NCBI GenBank assembly: GCA_002256115.1
Contig: NKIK01000028.1
Location: 1-61,520, forward strand
From: Burkholderiales bacterium PBB3
Lineage (GTDB): Bacteria; Pseudomonadota; Gammaproteobacteria; Burkholderiales; Burkholderiaceae_C
Reading direction: 5' to 3'
DNA length: 61,520 nucleotides
The notes under the pieces are model-generated. The model was not told the DNA's origin. It saw only the letters and a program-made list of their open reading frames with translations, and made no database searches. This document shows positions 44,853-58,663 of the stretch, in pieces; positions within the stretch are counted from its first letter, which is position 1; each line of letters starts with the position of its first letter. The translations under genes were made by a program, and so were the position numbers.

Positions 44853-44907
44853 GATCGGGCTTTCAGCCCGTGGATAGTGCGGGAGCAGCTATTATTTTTG
44901 ATATGTC
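44853..44907 (-). repeat. Dispersed repeat, copy C (inside the RAYT element)
   Basis: Read on the minus strand it has the core AGCTGCTCCCGCACTATCCA (44871-44890), preceded by a GATATCAAAAATAAT-like A-rich arm and followed by a CGGGC-TGAAA-GCCCG hairpin (44856-44870). It starts 6 nt after the transposase stop. This is the only copy in the window outside host coding sequence and has the clearest hairpin, so it may be closest to the active form. Confidence 0.85.
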
Positions 44908-44969
44908 CCTTATTTAAGATCGCGTTTCTGTCGATTAATTTAATTAGAAGCTGACCCCAATTAAAAACC

Positions 44970-44998
44970 TTGGCAAGTTTGTTGCATTGCAGTATTCT
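44970..44998 (+). promoter_or_regulatory. Predicted sigma70 promoter of gltBD
   Basis: TTGGCA (44970-44975) and TATTCT (44993-44998) are separated by exactly 17 nt. Five and four positions respectively match consensus. The predicted start near 45005 gives a leader of about 44 nt to the gltB ATG, which has a CAGGAGA Shine-Dalgarno. The right inverted end of the RAYT element lies 9 nt upstream. Confidence 0.45.
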
Positions 44999-45048
44999 TC
45001 GCAGCCATTGCAAAACCCTTCAATCCCGCAAACCACCAGGAGAGCGCC

Positions 45049-49863
<4,815 letters not shown>

Positions 49864-49933
49864 GTTCAGCGGCCTGTCAGCACAGTGAGTTTTGACCGCA
49901 GCGCCAAGAGCCTGCTCAGCTAAGGAAAAGAAA

Positions 49934-51400
49934 ATGGGAAAAGTCACCGGTTTCATGGAGATTGAGCGTATCGAAGAGGGCTACAAGCCCGTGGCCGATC
50001 GCCTGAAGAACTACAAAGAGTTTGTGATCGGTCTGGACGATGCGCAGGCTAACAAACAAGCGGCCCGATGCATGGACTGCGGCACGCCGTTTTGCAATAA
50101 CGGCTGCCCGGTCAACAACATCATTCCGGATTTCAATGACCTGGTGTACCGGGGCGATTGGAAGCAGGCCATTGACACCCTGCACAGCACCAACAATTTC
50201 CCAGAGTTCACCGGCCGCATCTGCCCCGCGCCCTGCGAAGCTGCTTGCACGCTGAATGTGAACGACGAAGCGGTGGGCATCAAGTCCATTGAGCACGCCA
50301 TCATCGACCGTGCCTGGCATGAAGGCTGGGTCAAGCCCCAGCCGTCGCTGGTCAAGACGGGCAAAAAGGTCGCCGTGGTCGGCTCCGGCCCTGCCGGTAT
50401 GGCCGCTGCACAGCAGCTGGCACGTGTCGGCCACGACGTGACCCTGTTCGAAAAGAACGACCGCATTGGCGGCCTGCTGCGTTACGGCATCCCTGATTTC
50501 AAGATGGAAAAGACGCACATCGACCGCCGTGCCGAGCAACTGGTGGCCGAGGGCGTGACCATCCGCACCAGCGTGCTGATTGGTGAGATGCCCAAGGACA
50601 CCAAAGTCACCAATTGGGCGAAAGAAACTATCAGTGCTGCGCAGTTGCAAAAAGACTTTGACGCCGTGCTGCTCACAGGCGGCTCTGAACAATCGCGTGA
50701 TCTGCCGGTGCCTGGCCGCGATCTGGATGGCATCCACTTCGCCATGGAATTCTTGCCCCAGCAAAACAAGGTGAACGCGGGCGACAAGCTCAAGGGCCAA
50801 CTCCGCGCCGAGGGCAAGCATGTCATCGTCATTGGCGGTGGTGACACCGGCTCTGACTGCGTAGGCACCAGCAACCGCCACGGCGCGGCCAGCGTGACCC
50901 AGTTCGAGGTGATGCCCGAACCCCCAGTGGAAGAAAACCGCCCAATGACTTGGCCCTACTGGCCGCTGAAGCTGCGCACCAGCTCCAGCCATGAGGAGGG
51001 TTGCGAGCGCGTTTTCTCAATCTCCACCAAGGAATTCGTGGGCGAAAAAGGCAAAGTCACAGGCCTGAAGACTGTCCAGGTTGAATTCAAGGACGGTAAG
51101 TTGGTGGACGTTGCAGGCACCGAAAAGGTGCTTAAAGCAGATTTGGTGTTGCTGGCCATGGGCTTCGTGAACCCCGTGGCGATCATTCTGGATGTGTTTG
51201 GCGTGGACAAAGATGCCCGCGGCAACGCCAAGGCTACGACCGAATTCACTGGCGGCTATGCCACCAATGTGCCCAAAGTGTTTGCGGCGGGTGACATGCG
51301 CCGTGGCCAGAGCCTGGTGGTCTGGGCCATTCGCGAAGGCCGCCAAGCTGCCCGTTCCATCGACGAGTTTTTGATGGGTTCCAGCGAGCTGCCGCGTTGA
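49934..51400 (+). CDS. gltD: Glutamate synthase small subunit
   Basis: A 488-residue beta subunit. N-terminal cysteine motifs for two 4Fe-4S clusters ([26 protein letters not shown], then [20 protein letters not shown]), an FAD-binding motif [17 protein letters not shown], and an NADPH-binding motif [22 protein letters not shown]. It passes electrons from NADPH to GltB. ATG 49934 follows an AAGGAAAAG Shine-Dalgarno and gives the usual [12 protein letters not shown] start. Confidence 0.97.
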   Translation: MGKVTGFMEIERIEEGYKPVADRLKNYKEFVIGLDDAQANKQAARCMDCGTPFCNNGCPVNNIIPDFNDLVYRGDWKQAIDTLHSTNNFPEFTGRICPAPCEAACTLNVNDEAVGIKSIEHAIIDRAWHEGWVKPQPSLVKTGKKVAVVGSGPAGMAAAQQLARVGHDVTLFEKNDRIGGLLRYGIPDFKMEKTHIDRRAEQLVAEGVTIRTSVLIGEMPKDTKVTNWAKETISAAQLQKDFDAVLLTGGSEQSRDLPVPGRDLDGIHFAMEFLPQQNKVNAGDKLKGQLRAEGKHVIVIGGGDTGSDCVGTSNRHGAASVTQFEVMPEPPVEENRPMTWPYWPLKLRTSSSHEEGCERVFSISTKEFVGEKGKVTGLKTVQVEFKDGKLVDVAGTEKVLKADLVLLAMGFVNPVAIILDVFGVDKDARGNAKATTEFTGGYATNVPKVFAAGDMRRGQSLVVWAIREGRQAARSIDEFLMGSSELPR

Positions 51401-51420
51401 TTAGTGTAAAAAATGACAGT

Positions 51421-51446
51421 GGGGAATCAGGGTTTACCTGAATCCC
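51421..51446 (+). promoter_or_regulatory. Hairpin in the gltD-mlaF gap
   Basis: GGGAATCAGG and CCTGAATCCC form a 10-bp stem (one mismatch) around GTTTA, followed by TTATCATT. It lies between the gltD stop and mlaF start. It may act as a weak terminator for gltBD or as a control element of the mla operon; the T-tract is poor. Confidence 0.4.
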
Positions 51447-51485
51447 TTATCATTGGCGCGCCGGGGCAGTCCGGCATTCTCATTT

Positions 51486-52331
51486 ATGGCGTCAATACCC
51501 GCAAACTCCTTCGTTGAACTTCGTAACCTGACTTTTGGGTACGGGGAGCGCATCATATTGAAGGACGTTTCGCTCACGGTACCACGGGGCAAAGTCACTG
51601 CGTTAATGGGGGCCTCTGGTGGCGGCAAGACCACCATCTTGCGTCTCATTGGTGGTCAAAACCGGGCGCAATCGGGCCAGATGCTGTTCGACGGCCAAGA
51701 TGTCACCCAAATGGACCAAGTCCAGTTGTACCGCGCGCGTCGGCGCATGGGTATGCTGTTCCAGTTTGGTGCCTTGTTTGCCGATTTGAGCGTTTTTGAC
51801 AATGTTGCATTCCCACTGCGCGAGCACACCAATCTGCCAGAGTCTCTGATCCGCGATGTGGTTTTGATGAAACTTAACGCTGTGGGCCTGCGTGGTGCCC
51901 GAGATTTGATGCCCAGCGAAGTCTCTGGCGGTATGGCGCGGCGTGTGGCACTGGCCCGTGCGATTGCACTGGACCCGGAACTGGTCATGTATGACGAGCC
52001 TTTCTCGGGGCTCGATCCCATATCGCTGGGTACCGCTGCGCACTTGATACGCCAGCTCAATGACACCATGGGGCTGACGAGTATTTTTGTGTCGCATGAG
52101 CTTGAGCAAACTTTTGCTATTGCAGATCACATCATTATTTTGGCCAATGGTCAGATTGCGACCCAGGGCACACCCGAAGAAGTGCGCCGTAGTGCAGACC
52201 CGCTGGTGTACCAGTATGTCAATGCGCTGTCGGACGGTCCAGTCACTTTCCATTACCCCGGAGCCCAGGTCGGCGAAGACTTCGGCCTGGCTCAGTCCGC
52301 AGGTGCCTTACAGGCAGGAGCATCACGATGA
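51486..52331 (+). CDS. mlaF: Phospholipid transport ATPase MlaF
   Basis: A 281-residue ABC ATPase: Walker A MGASGGGKTTILR, Q-loop FQFGALFADLSVFDNVAFPL, signature EVSGGMARRVALARAIALDPELVMYDEPFSGLDPIS (Walker B and D-loop), and the H-loop SHELEQTF. It powers the MlaFEDB complex, which moves phospholipids between inner and outer membrane to preserve lipid asymmetry. ATG 51486 gives the normal N-terminus. First gene of mlaFEDACB, stop overlapping the mlaE ATG. Confidence 0.95.
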   Translation: MASIPANSFVELRNLTFGYGERIILKDVSLTVPRGKVTALMGASGGGKTTILRLIGGQNRAQSGQMLFDGQDVTQMDQVQLYRARRRMGMLFQFGALFADLSVFDNVAFPLREHTNLPESLIRDVVLMKLNAVGLRGARDLMPSEVSGGMARRVALARAIALDPELVMYDEPFSGLDPISLGTAAHLIRQLNDTMGLTSIFVSHELEQTFAIADHIIILANGQIATQGTPEEVRRSADPLVYQYVNALSDGPVTFHYPGAQVGEDFGLAQSAGALQAGASR

Positions 52332-53110
52332 ATGGACTGCGTCCTTCCGAGCTGGGTTTCTCCACGCGCCAGTTTTTGGCCAACGTGGGTTTTGCCGCAC
52401 GCCTTTTCTTGCGTTTGGTCGCCTCTTTGGGTTCGAGCATCAAACGCTTTGGCCTCGTACGTGATCAGATTCACTTCTTGGGCAATTATTCTTTGTCCAT
52501 CATCGCAGTGTCCGGCTTGTTTGTCGGCTTCGTCTTCGGTTTGCAGGGTTACTACACCTTGCAGCGTTATGGGTCTTCCGAAGCGCTGGGCCTTTTGGTG
52601 ACACTCAGTATGGTGCGTGAACTGGGGCCGGTGGTTACTGCCTTGCTATTTGCGGGTCGGGCGGGCACCTCACTGACAGCCGAAATCGGATTGATGAAGG
52701 CCGGTGAACAGATCAGCGTGATGGAAATGATGGCCGTGGACCCGGTGCAACGCGTGCTGGCCCCCCGTTTCTGGGCCGGTGTAATCGCCATGCCTTTACT
52801 GGCCGCTGTATTTAGTGCCATGGGCGTCATCGGTGGCTGGGCCGTGGGTGTGGTGATGATCGGGGTAGACGCCGGTTCGTTTTGGAGCCAGATTCAGGGC
52901 GGCGTTGATGTCTGGAAAGACGTAGGCAACGGCGTTGTTAAGAGCGTAATTTTCGGCGTGGCCGTTACCTTTGTAGCGCTATTCCAGGGTTTTGAGGCGC
53001 AGCCCACACCGGAGGGGGTGGCCAGCGCCACCACCCGCACCGTGGTGGTAGCTTCGCTGACGGTGTTGGGTCTGGATTTCATCCTGACCGCCATGATGTT
53101 TACTATTTAA
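52328..53110 (+). CDS. mlaE: Phospholipid transport permease MlaE
   Basis: A 260-residue permease of the MlaE family with about five to six membrane helices; FVGFVFGLQGYYTLQRYGSSEALGLLVTLSMVRELGPVVTALLFAGRAGTSLTAEIGLMKAGEQISVMEMMAVDPV is the conserved core with the GRAGTSLTAEIG motif. It forms the membrane channel of the Mla transporter. Confidence 0.96.
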   Translation: MNGLRPSELGFSTRQFLANVGFAARLFLRLVASLGSSIKRFGLVRDQIHFLGNYSLSIIAVSGLFVGFVFGLQGYYTLQRYGSSEALGLLVTLSMVRELGPVVTALLFAGRAGTSLTAEIGLMKAGEQISVMEMMAVDPVQRVLAPRFWAGVIAMPLLAAVFSAMGVIGGWAVGVVMIGVDAGSFWSQIQGGVDVWKDVGNGVVKSVIFGVAVTFVALFQGFEAQPTPEGVASATTRTVVVASLTVLGLDFILTAMMFTI

Positions 53111-53120
53111 GGAGAGTGTC

Positions 53121-53603
53121 GTGCAACGCTCAAAGAATGATGTGTGGGTTGGTCTTTTCGTCTTGCTGGGTGGCGTAGCCATCTTGTTTCTGGCACTTCA
53201 GGCAGCTAATTTGCTGTCGCTGAATTTTCAGAAAACCTATAGCGTGTCTGCCAAATTTGACAATATTGGCGGCCTGAAAGCCAAGGCTGCCGTGCGCAGC
53301 GGCGGCGTGGTGGTGGGGCGCGTCGATGGCATCACTTTTGACGACAAGACCTTTCAGGCCAAAGTGATTTTGGCCATGGAGAGCCGCTATGCATTCCCCA
53401 AGGACAGCTCACTGAAAATTTTGACCAGCGGTTTGTTGGGCGAGCAATACATCGGGATTGAGGCTGGTGCAGACAGCGTCAATCTGGCAGCAGGCGATAC
53501 CGTCAGTGCGACCCAATCGGCGGTGGTACTTGAGAATTTGATTAGCCAGTTTCTGTACAGCCAGGCGGCAGACGCCAGCGGGCCGGACAAAGCCAAGAAA
53601 TGA
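53121..53603 (+). CDS. mlaD: MCE-domain protein MlaD
   Basis: A 160-residue protein: N-terminal membrane anchor (DVWVGLFVLLGGVAILFLALQAANL) and one MCE domain (FDNIGGLKAKAAVRSGGVVVGRVDGITFD). MlaD hexamers form the periplasmic lipid pore on MlaE. The start is GTG 53121, with a GGAGAG Shine-Dalgarno. Its stop overlaps the mlaA ATG. Confidence 0.95.
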   Translation: MQRSKNDVWVGLFVLLGGVAILFLALQAANLLSLNFQKTYSVSAKFDNIGGLKAKAAVRSGGVVVGRVDGITFDDKTFQAKVILAMESRYAFPKDSSLKILTSGLLGEQYIGIEAGADSVNLAAGDTVSATQSAVVLENLISQFLYSQAADASGPDKAKK

Positions 53604-54355
53604 AAGGCGTGAAGGCTATGTTCAGCCCATCATTTAGTTTGCGCAGCCTGGGCCGATGGAGTGCACTGGCCGTGCTGGTGTTGCTGCAGGCGTGTGCCAC
53701 CGTTGCAAACCCCGATCGCCGTGATCCCATGGAGGCGCTCAACCGCAGTGTTTTTGGATTCAATGACGCTGTCGATACGGTGTTGCTCCAGCCGGTTGCC
53801 ACGATCTACCGCCAGGCGACCCCCAACTGGGTGCGCACCGGAGTGGGTAATTTTTTCAATAACTTGGATGATGTCTGGTCGGCTGTGAACAATGCCTTGC
53901 AAGGCCGCCCCAAGCATGCAGGGGAGAGCATTGGACGGGTGGTGATCAACACCACCGTGGGCTTGCTGGGTGTTGTCGATGTCGCGAGCAACCTGGAACT
54001 GGAACGCCACCCCGCCAACTTTGGATTGACCTTGGGGCGCTGGGGTGTGAAGCCCGGCCCTTACGTTGTTCTTCCGCTGTTGGGTTCATCCACTTTGCGC
54101 GAAGTGGCGGCCTTGCCGATCGATATGCAGGGCAATTTAACGAGTCATGTGCAGGACGAGAACGTGCGCACGGTGTTGACTGGACTGAACGTTGTCAACA
54201 TCCGAAGCAACTTGTTGCAAGCCAGCAAAGTCGTCGATGGGGCTGCACTAGACAAATACAGTTTCTTTCGTGACGCTTATTTGCAGCGCCAGCGTAACCA
54301 GTTTTATGACGGGAACCCTCCCGAGGAAGAGGAAGCTCCGCCGCCCGCAAAGTGA
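53600..54355 (+). CDS. mlaA: Outer-membrane phospholipid removal lipoprotein MlaA (VacJ)
   Basis: A 251-residue lipoprotein with lipobox LLQAC (Cys about residue 32) followed by the MlaA pattern DPMEALNRSVFGFNDAVDTVLLQPVATIYRQATPNWVRTGVGNFFNNLDDVWSAVN. It extracts mislocalised phospholipids from the outer leaflet and hands them to MlaC. The gene sits inside the operon here, between mlaD and mlaC, whereas E. coli has mlaA elsewhere. The C-terminus is acidic/Pro-rich. Confidence 0.95.
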   Translation: MKGVKAMFSPSFSLRSLGRWSALAVLVLLQACATVANPDRRDPMEALNRSVFGFNDAVDTVLLQPVATIYRQATPNWVRTGVGNFFNNLDDVWSAVNNALQGRPKHAGESIGRVVINTTVGLLGVVDVASNLELERHPANFGLTLGRWGVKPGPYVVLPLLGSSTLREVAALPIDMQGNLTSHVQDENVRTVLTGLNVVNIRSNLLQASKVVDGAALDKYSFFRDAYLQRQRNQFYDGNPPEEEEAPPPAK

Positions 54356-54433
54356 CTTAGCCGTGCTGTCAGCGCGGCGTGTTCTTGGGGCGTTAGTGGA
54401 TAAGGTTGTTTAAATAGTAGGAATGGGGTTTTT

Positions 54434-55072
54434 ATGAAACGTAGCTTCTTGCGCCAGTCTCTGGCCTTTGTGATGGTGGCGGGCAGTTTGCTGGCAGGGC
54501 AGTTTGCCTATGCGCAGGAAGAAACCCCCGATGCTTTGATCAAACGTATTTCAGTCGAGGTACTGGATAGCGTGAAGGCCGACAAATCGGTGCGTTCGGG
54601 CGATCTGGCCAAAGTGATTGCGCTGGTGGACACGCGTGTCATGCCCAATGTGAACTTTCAGCGCATGACGGCATCAGCCGTCGGCCCCGCCTGGCGTCAG
54701 GCGACACCTGAGCAGCAAAAGCGTTTGCAAGACGAGTTCAAGATTCTTTTGGTTCGCAGCTACGCGGGTGCTTTGGGTCAGGTGACTGATCAATCCATCG
54801 TTATCAAGCCTTTGCGCATCGCACCGGAAGATAAAGAAGTGATGGTCCGCACGGAGATCAAAGGCAAGGGCGATGCCATTCAGTTGGACTATCGCCTGGA
54901 GAAAACCCCAGGCCAAGGCGCAGGTTGGAAGATTTACAACATCAATGTGTTGGGTGTCTGGTTGGTGGAAACCTACAAGACCCAGTTTGCCCAAGAGATC
55001 AATGCCAAAGGGCTGGACGGCCTGATCACGACGCTGACCGATCGCAATAAGGCCAACGCTAAAAAGGCCTGA
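54434..55072 (+). CDS. mlaC: Periplasmic phospholipid carrier MlaC
   Basis: A 212-residue exported protein: signal peptide ending FAYAQ (about residue 27), then the MlaC/Ttg2D fold with LIKRISVEVLDSVKADKS, VMPNVNFQRMTASAVGPAWRQATPEQQKRLQDEFK and YKTQFAQEINAKGLDGLI. It ferries phospholipid between MlaA and MlaD. The 78-nt gap before it is the longest in the operon but shows no terminator. Confidence 0.95.
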   Translation: MKRSFLRQSLAFVMVAGSLLAGQFAYAQEETPDALIKRISVEVLDSVKADKSVRSGDLAKVIALVDTRVMPNVNFQRMTASAVGPAWRQATPEQQKRLQDEFKILLVRSYAGALGQVTDQSIVIKPLRIAPEDKEVMVRTEIKGKGDAIQLDYRLEKTPGQGAGWKIYNINVLGVWLVETYKTQFAQEINAKGLDGLITTLTDRNKANAKKA

Positions 55073-55073
55073 T

Positions 55074-55340
55074 GTGTTGAATCTTCCTCCCGAGTTGACC
55101 CATGTGCAGGCCAACGCCTGCCTGGAGCAACTGACCAAGGGAATCGCGTCTGAGGGCGCGGTTGTCGCGCTCAACGCAGAGCCGTTGCAGAAGTTTGACT
55201 CGTCTGCCTTGGCCGTGCTGCTGCAATTCCAGCGGCAATGCCTGGCAGCCGGTAAAACCGTCGCCGTGCAAGGCCTGCCTCGGCAACTTCTGGCGCTGGC
55301 CACCTTGTATGGCATTGAAGGCTTGCTGCACAGCGCCTGA
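55074..55340 (+). CDS. mlaB: STAS-domain protein MlaB
   Basis: An 88-residue STAS domain protein (AVVALNAEPLQKFDSSALAVLLQFQRQCLAAGKTVAVQGLPRQLLALATLYGIEGLL). The conserved Ser in FDSSALAVLL is the STAS hallmark. It binds MlaF and supports assembly of the transporter. GTG start at 55074, one base after the mlaC stop. Last mla gene. Confidence 0.93.
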   Translation: MLNLPPELTHVQANACLEQLTKGIASEGAVVALNAEPLQKFDSSALAVLLQFQRQCLAAGKTVAVQGLPRQLLALATLYGIEGLLHSA

Positions 55341-55388
55341 TCGCCTGTAAGTCTGACCCTGTGTGGCCGCATAAAATAGCGGTATTCC

Positions 55389-56339
55389 ATGACCGCTATC
55401 TCGTTCCAATCCGTTTCCAAAGCCTATTCCTCTAGCAAGGGCCCCAAGGGCTCTACCTTTTTGGCGCTCGATGGCGTCAGTCTGGATATCAAAGAGGGCG
55501 AATTCTTCGGCTTGCTAGGTCCCAATGGCGCGGGCAAGACCACCATGATCAGCGTCCTGGCCGGCCTAACGCGCCCCACCGGTGGCGCCGTCAGCGTGCT
55601 GGGCAGCGACGTGCAGCGTGACTTTGCCGATGCCCGCCGCAAGCTCGGCGTGGTGCCGCAAGAGCTGGTATTCGACCCCTTTTTCAATGTGCGCGAAATG
55701 CTGCGTATCCAGTCCGGTTACTTCGGTGTTAAAAATAACGATGCCTGGATTGATGAGTTGCTGGACAGCCTGGGCCTCACCGACAAGGCGGAAGCCAATA
55801 TGCGCCAGCTCTCCGGCGGCATGAAGCGTCGCGTGCTGGTGGCGCAAGCGCTGGTGCACAAGCCCCCTGTCATCGTGCTGGACGAGCCCACCGCCGGTGT
55901 GGATGTCGAATTGCGCCAAACGCTGTGGGCCTTCATCGCCAAGTTGAACAAGCAGGGCCATACCGTCCTGCTCACTACCCATTACCTCGAAGAAGCGGAA
56001 GCCCTGTGCGGCCGTATTGCCATGCTGAAGACTGGTCGTATCGTGGCGCTGGACAAAACCAGCGAACTACTGAAAGCCGCGTCCAGCAATGTGCTGCGCT
56101 TTAAGATTGATGGCGAACTGCCTACCGCGTTGGCGCAGGGCGCGCGCGTCACCGGGCGCGTGGTGCAGTTCCCGGCGCATGACGCGCTGGAAGTAGAAAA
56201 ATACCTGGCCGCCGTGCGCGAAGCCGGCCTGCTGGCCCATGACGTAGAAATTCGCAAGGCCGATTTGGAAGACGTGTTCCTGGACGTGATGACGCAGCAC
56301 AAGGATTCTGTGCACAGCGTGGGAGGTGCGTCGAAATGA
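55389..56339 (+). CDS. ABC-2-type exporter ATPase (YadG-like)
   Basis: A 316-residue ABC ATPase: Walker A GPNGAGKTTMISVLAGL, Q-loop VVPQELVFDPFFNVREML, signature QLSGGMKRRVLVAQALVHKPPVIVLDEPTAGVDVELR, and the H-loop TTHYLEEAEAL. The C-terminal 80 residues form the extra domain seen in DrrA/YadG-type exporters. The substrate is unknown. Its stop overlaps the permease start (ATGA). Its position between mla and ibaG-murA is usual for betaproteobacteria. Confidence 0.93.
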   Translation: MTAISFQSVSKAYSSSKGPKGSTFLALDGVSLDIKEGEFFGLLGPNGAGKTTMISVLAGLTRPTGGAVSVLGSDVQRDFADARRKLGVVPQELVFDPFFNVREMLRIQSGYFGVKNNDAWIDELLDSLGLTDKAEANMRQLSGGMKRRVLVAQALVHKPPVIVLDEPTAGVDVELRQTLWAFIAKLNKQGHTVLLTTHYLEEAEALCGRIAMLKTGRIVALDKTSELLKAASSNVLRFKIDGELPTALAQGARVTGRVVQFPAHDALEVEKYLAAVREAGLLAHDVEIRKADLEDVFLDVMTQHKDSVHSVGGASK

Positions 56340-57091
56340 ACGGCTGGCAAACACTGCTCTACAAAGAAATTTGGCGCTTCTGGAAAGTCGCGTTTCAGAC
56401 CATCGCCGGGCCGGTGCTGACCGCGATGCTGTATCTGTTGATCTTTGGCCACGCGCTGGAGTCGCACGTGAAGGTCTACGACACCGTCAGCTACACCGCA
56501 TTCCTGGTACCGGGGCTGGCCATGATGAGCCTGTTGCAAAACGCCTTTGCCAACAGTTCTTCCTCGCTGATCATGAGCAAGGTGATGGGTAATCTGGTGT
56601 TCTTGCTGCTGACGCCTTTGTCCTACCTGCACTGGTTTGTGGCCTATGTGGGCGCGTCGGTGGTGCGCGGCCTGGTCGTCGGCTTTGGTGTATTCGTGGT
56701 CTCGGCACCCTTTACCGGCATGAGCTTTGTGGCGCCCGTCTGGATCGTGGTGTTTGCGATGATGGGCGCGGCCCTGATGGGCACATTGGGTTTGATTGCA
56801 GGCCTGTGGGCAGAAAAATTTGATCAGTTGGCGGCCTTCCAGAACTTCGTCGTGATGCCCATGACTTTCTTGAGTGGTGTGTTCTATTCCATCCATTCTT
56901 TGCCCGCGTTTTGGCAGGGTGTCAGCCACTTCAATCCCTTCTTCTACATGATCGATGGATTCCGCTTTGGCTTCTTCGGTGTTAGCGATGTATCGCCCTG
57001 GTTGAGCCTGAGTGTGGTCGGCGCTACGCTGGCTGTGGTCAGCGGTATCGCGCTGCATCTGCTGCGTATCGGCTACAAAATCCGTAGCTAA
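56336..57091 (+). CDS. ABC-2-type exporter permease (YadH-like)
   Basis: A 251-residue membrane protein with about six helices. LYKEIWRFWKVAFQTIAGPVLTAMLYLLIFG and FVVMPMTFLSGVFYSIHSLPAFWQGVSHFNPFFYMIDGFRFGFFG match the ABC-2 permease pattern. It pairs with the overlapping ATPase gene to form an exporter of unknown substrate, perhaps an envelope lipid or glycan given the neighbours. Confidence 0.93.
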   Translation: MNGWQTLLYKEIWRFWKVAFQTIAGPVLTAMLYLLIFGHALESHVKVYDTVSYTAFLVPGLAMMSLLQNAFANSSSSLIMSKVMGNLVFLLLTPLSYLHWFVAYVGASVVRGLVVGFGVFVVSAPFTGMSFVAPVWIVVFAMMGAALMGTLGLIAGLWAEKFDQLAAFQNFVVMPMTFLSGVFYSIHSLPAFWQGVSHFNPFFYMIDGFRFGFFGVSDVSPWLSLSVVGATLAVVSGIALHLLRIGYKIRS

Positions 57092-57109
57092 TTTTTTGAA
57101 CGTATCACC

Positions 57110-57352
57110 ATGACCGCAGAACAACTCCAGGCCCTCATCACCGCAGGTTTGCCCTGCCAGCAATGCGATCTGGAAGGCGATGGCCGCCACTGGTATGCCA
57201 CCATTGTGTCCAGCGCCTTTGAAGGCAAGCGCCTGATTCAGCGCCACCAGCAGGTGTATGCCACGCTGGGCAGCCGCATGCAAACCGACGAGGTGCATGC
57301 GCTCTCGATGAAGACTTTCACACCGGCAGAATGGGCAGCCAAAGCTGCCTGA
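57110..57352 (+). CDS. ibaG: BolA/IbaG-family protein
   Basis: An 80-residue BolA-fold protein: [51 protein letters not shown] followed by [15 protein letters not shown]. The invariant RHQQVY and [10 protein letters not shown] motifs are present. Such proteins work with monothiol glutaredoxins in Fe-S or iron handling, and the ibaG-murA linkage is widely conserved in proteobacteria. murA starts 44 nt downstream. Confidence 0.92.
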   Translation: MTAEQLQALITAGLPCQQCDLEGDGRHWYATIVSSAFEGKRLIQRHQQVYATLGSRMQTDEVHALSMKTFTPAEWAAKAA

Positions 57353-57396
57353 ACCCAGTCAATCCGATACCCGACACTCCCGTTCCCAGGAAAACC

Positions 57397-58662
57397 ATGG
57401 ACCAATTACTCATTCGCGGCGGCCGCACCCTCAATGGCGAAGTGCTGATATCCGGCGCCAAGAACGCGGCCTTGCCCGAGCTGTGCGCTACGCTGCTGAG
57501 CGCCGAACCGGTCACGTTGCGCAATGTGCCGCGTCTGCAAGACGTGTCCACGATGCTCAAGCTGATTCGCAATATGGGCGTGCAAGTGGACCAGCAGGCG
57601 GACGGAACCGTCTTGGTCAACGCCGGTACTTTGAACAACCCCGAAGCCCCTTACGAGCTGGTGAAAACCATGCGCGCCTCCGTGCTGGCGCTGGGCCCTC
57701 TTCTGGCGCGCTTTGGCCATGCCAAGGTGTCCTTGCCCGGCGGCTGCGCCATCGGCTCGCGCCCGGTGGATCAGCACTTGAAAGGCCTGGCGGCCATGGG
57801 TGCGGACATCGTGGTGGAACACGGCTATATGGTGGCTAAGCTGGCTACGGGGTTGAAGCGCCTGAAGGGCGCGCGCATCACCACCGACATGGTGACCGTG
57901 ACCGGCACCGAGAATTTCTTGATGGCCGCAGCGCTGGCCGACGGCGAAACGATTTTGGAAAACGCGGCCCAAGAGCCCGAGATTCCTGATTTGGCCGAGA
58001 TGCTGATCAAGATGGGCGCCAAGATCGAAGGCCACGGCTCCAGCCGCATCCGCATTCAGGGCGTCGAAGCCCTGTACGGCGCCAACCACCAGGTGGTGGC
58101 GGACCGCATTGAAGCGGGCACCTTCTTGTGCGCGGTGGCCGCCACCGGTGGTGATGTCGTGCTCAAGCACGGCCGTGCTGACCATCTGGATGCCGTGATT
58201 GAAAAACTGCGCGAAGCGGGTGCGACGGTGACGGCCGTGGAGGGCGGCATTCGCGTGCAGTCCAGCGGTCGCCTGAAAGCCCAGAGCTTTCGCACCACCG
58301 AATACCCCGGCTTCCCGACCGACATGCAGGCCCAGTTCATGGCGCTCAATTGCATCTCGCGCGGGCACAGCAAGGTGACTGAGACGATTTTTGAAAACCG
58401 TTTCATGCACGTCAATGAGCTGGTGCGCCTGGGTGCCAACATCCAGATCGACGGCAAGATTTCTGTCATCGAAGGCGTCGAGCGCCTGTCGGGCGCGACC
58501 GTGATGGCGACTGATCTGCGCGCATCTGCCAGCCTGGTGATCGCTGGCTTGGTGGCCGAGGGCGAAACCGTGGTGGATCGCATCTACCACCTGGACCGTG
58601 GCTACGACCAGATGGAAGCAAAACTGCGCGGCATCGGTGCCGATATTGAGCGCGTCAAATGA
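57397..58662 (+). CDS. murA: UDP-N-acetylglucosamine 1-carboxyvinyltransferase
   Basis: A 421-residue MurA. Opening [27 protein letters not shown] (Lys22-Asn23), active-site loop [18 protein letters not shown] with Cys117, the target of fosfomycin, and the C-terminal [16 protein letters not shown] [16 protein letters not shown]. It performs the first committed step of peptidoglycan synthesis in the cytosol. ATG 57397 gives the standard start; a longer frame overlaps ibaG. Confidence 0.98.
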   Translation: MDQLLIRGGRTLNGEVLISGAKNAALPELCATLLSAEPVTLRNVPRLQDVSTMLKLIRNMGVQVDQQADGTVLVNAGTLNNPEAPYELVKTMRASVLALGPLLARFGHAKVSLPGGCAIGSRPVDQHLKGLAAMGADIVVEHGYMVAKLATGLKRLKGARITTDMVTVTGTENFLMAAALADGETILENAAQEPEIPDLAEMLIKMGAKIEGHGSSRIRIQGVEALYGANHQVVADRIEAGTFLCAVAATGGDVVLKHGRADHLDAVIEKLREAGATVTAVEGGIRVQSSGRLKAQSFRTTEYPGFPTDMQAQFMALNCISRGHSKVTETIFENRFMHVNELVRLGANIQIDGKISVIEGVERLSGATVMATDLRASASLVIAGLVAEGETVVDRIYHLDRGYDQMEAKLRGIGADIERVK

Positions 58663-58663
58663 T

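Larger units (their letters stand above)
44105..44961. mobile_element. RAYT element with 23-bp imperfect inverted ends
   Basis: The Y1 transposase gene is flanked by inverted sequences: left 44105-44127 begins ATTGGGGTCGGATTCCAATT, and right 44939-44961 is its inverted partner (20 of 23 positions match when reverse-complemented). The 857-bp interval holds only the transposase, a CGGGC/GCCCG hairpin and one copy of the dispersed repeat. The right end stops 9 nt before the -35 hexamer of the predicted gltBD promoter. No clear target-site duplication is seen, as expected for HUH-type movement. Confidence 0.7.

Noticed and set aside
55982..57298. 438-residue minus-strand open frame opposite the ABC exporter genes
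   Set aside because: Spans two convincing plus-strand genes and ibaG; the product is a His/Gln-rich artefact.
57406..58590. 394-residue minus-strand open frame opposite murA
   Set aside because: Shadow of murA; composition (His/Gln/Gly-rich) is typical of GC-rich antisense frames.
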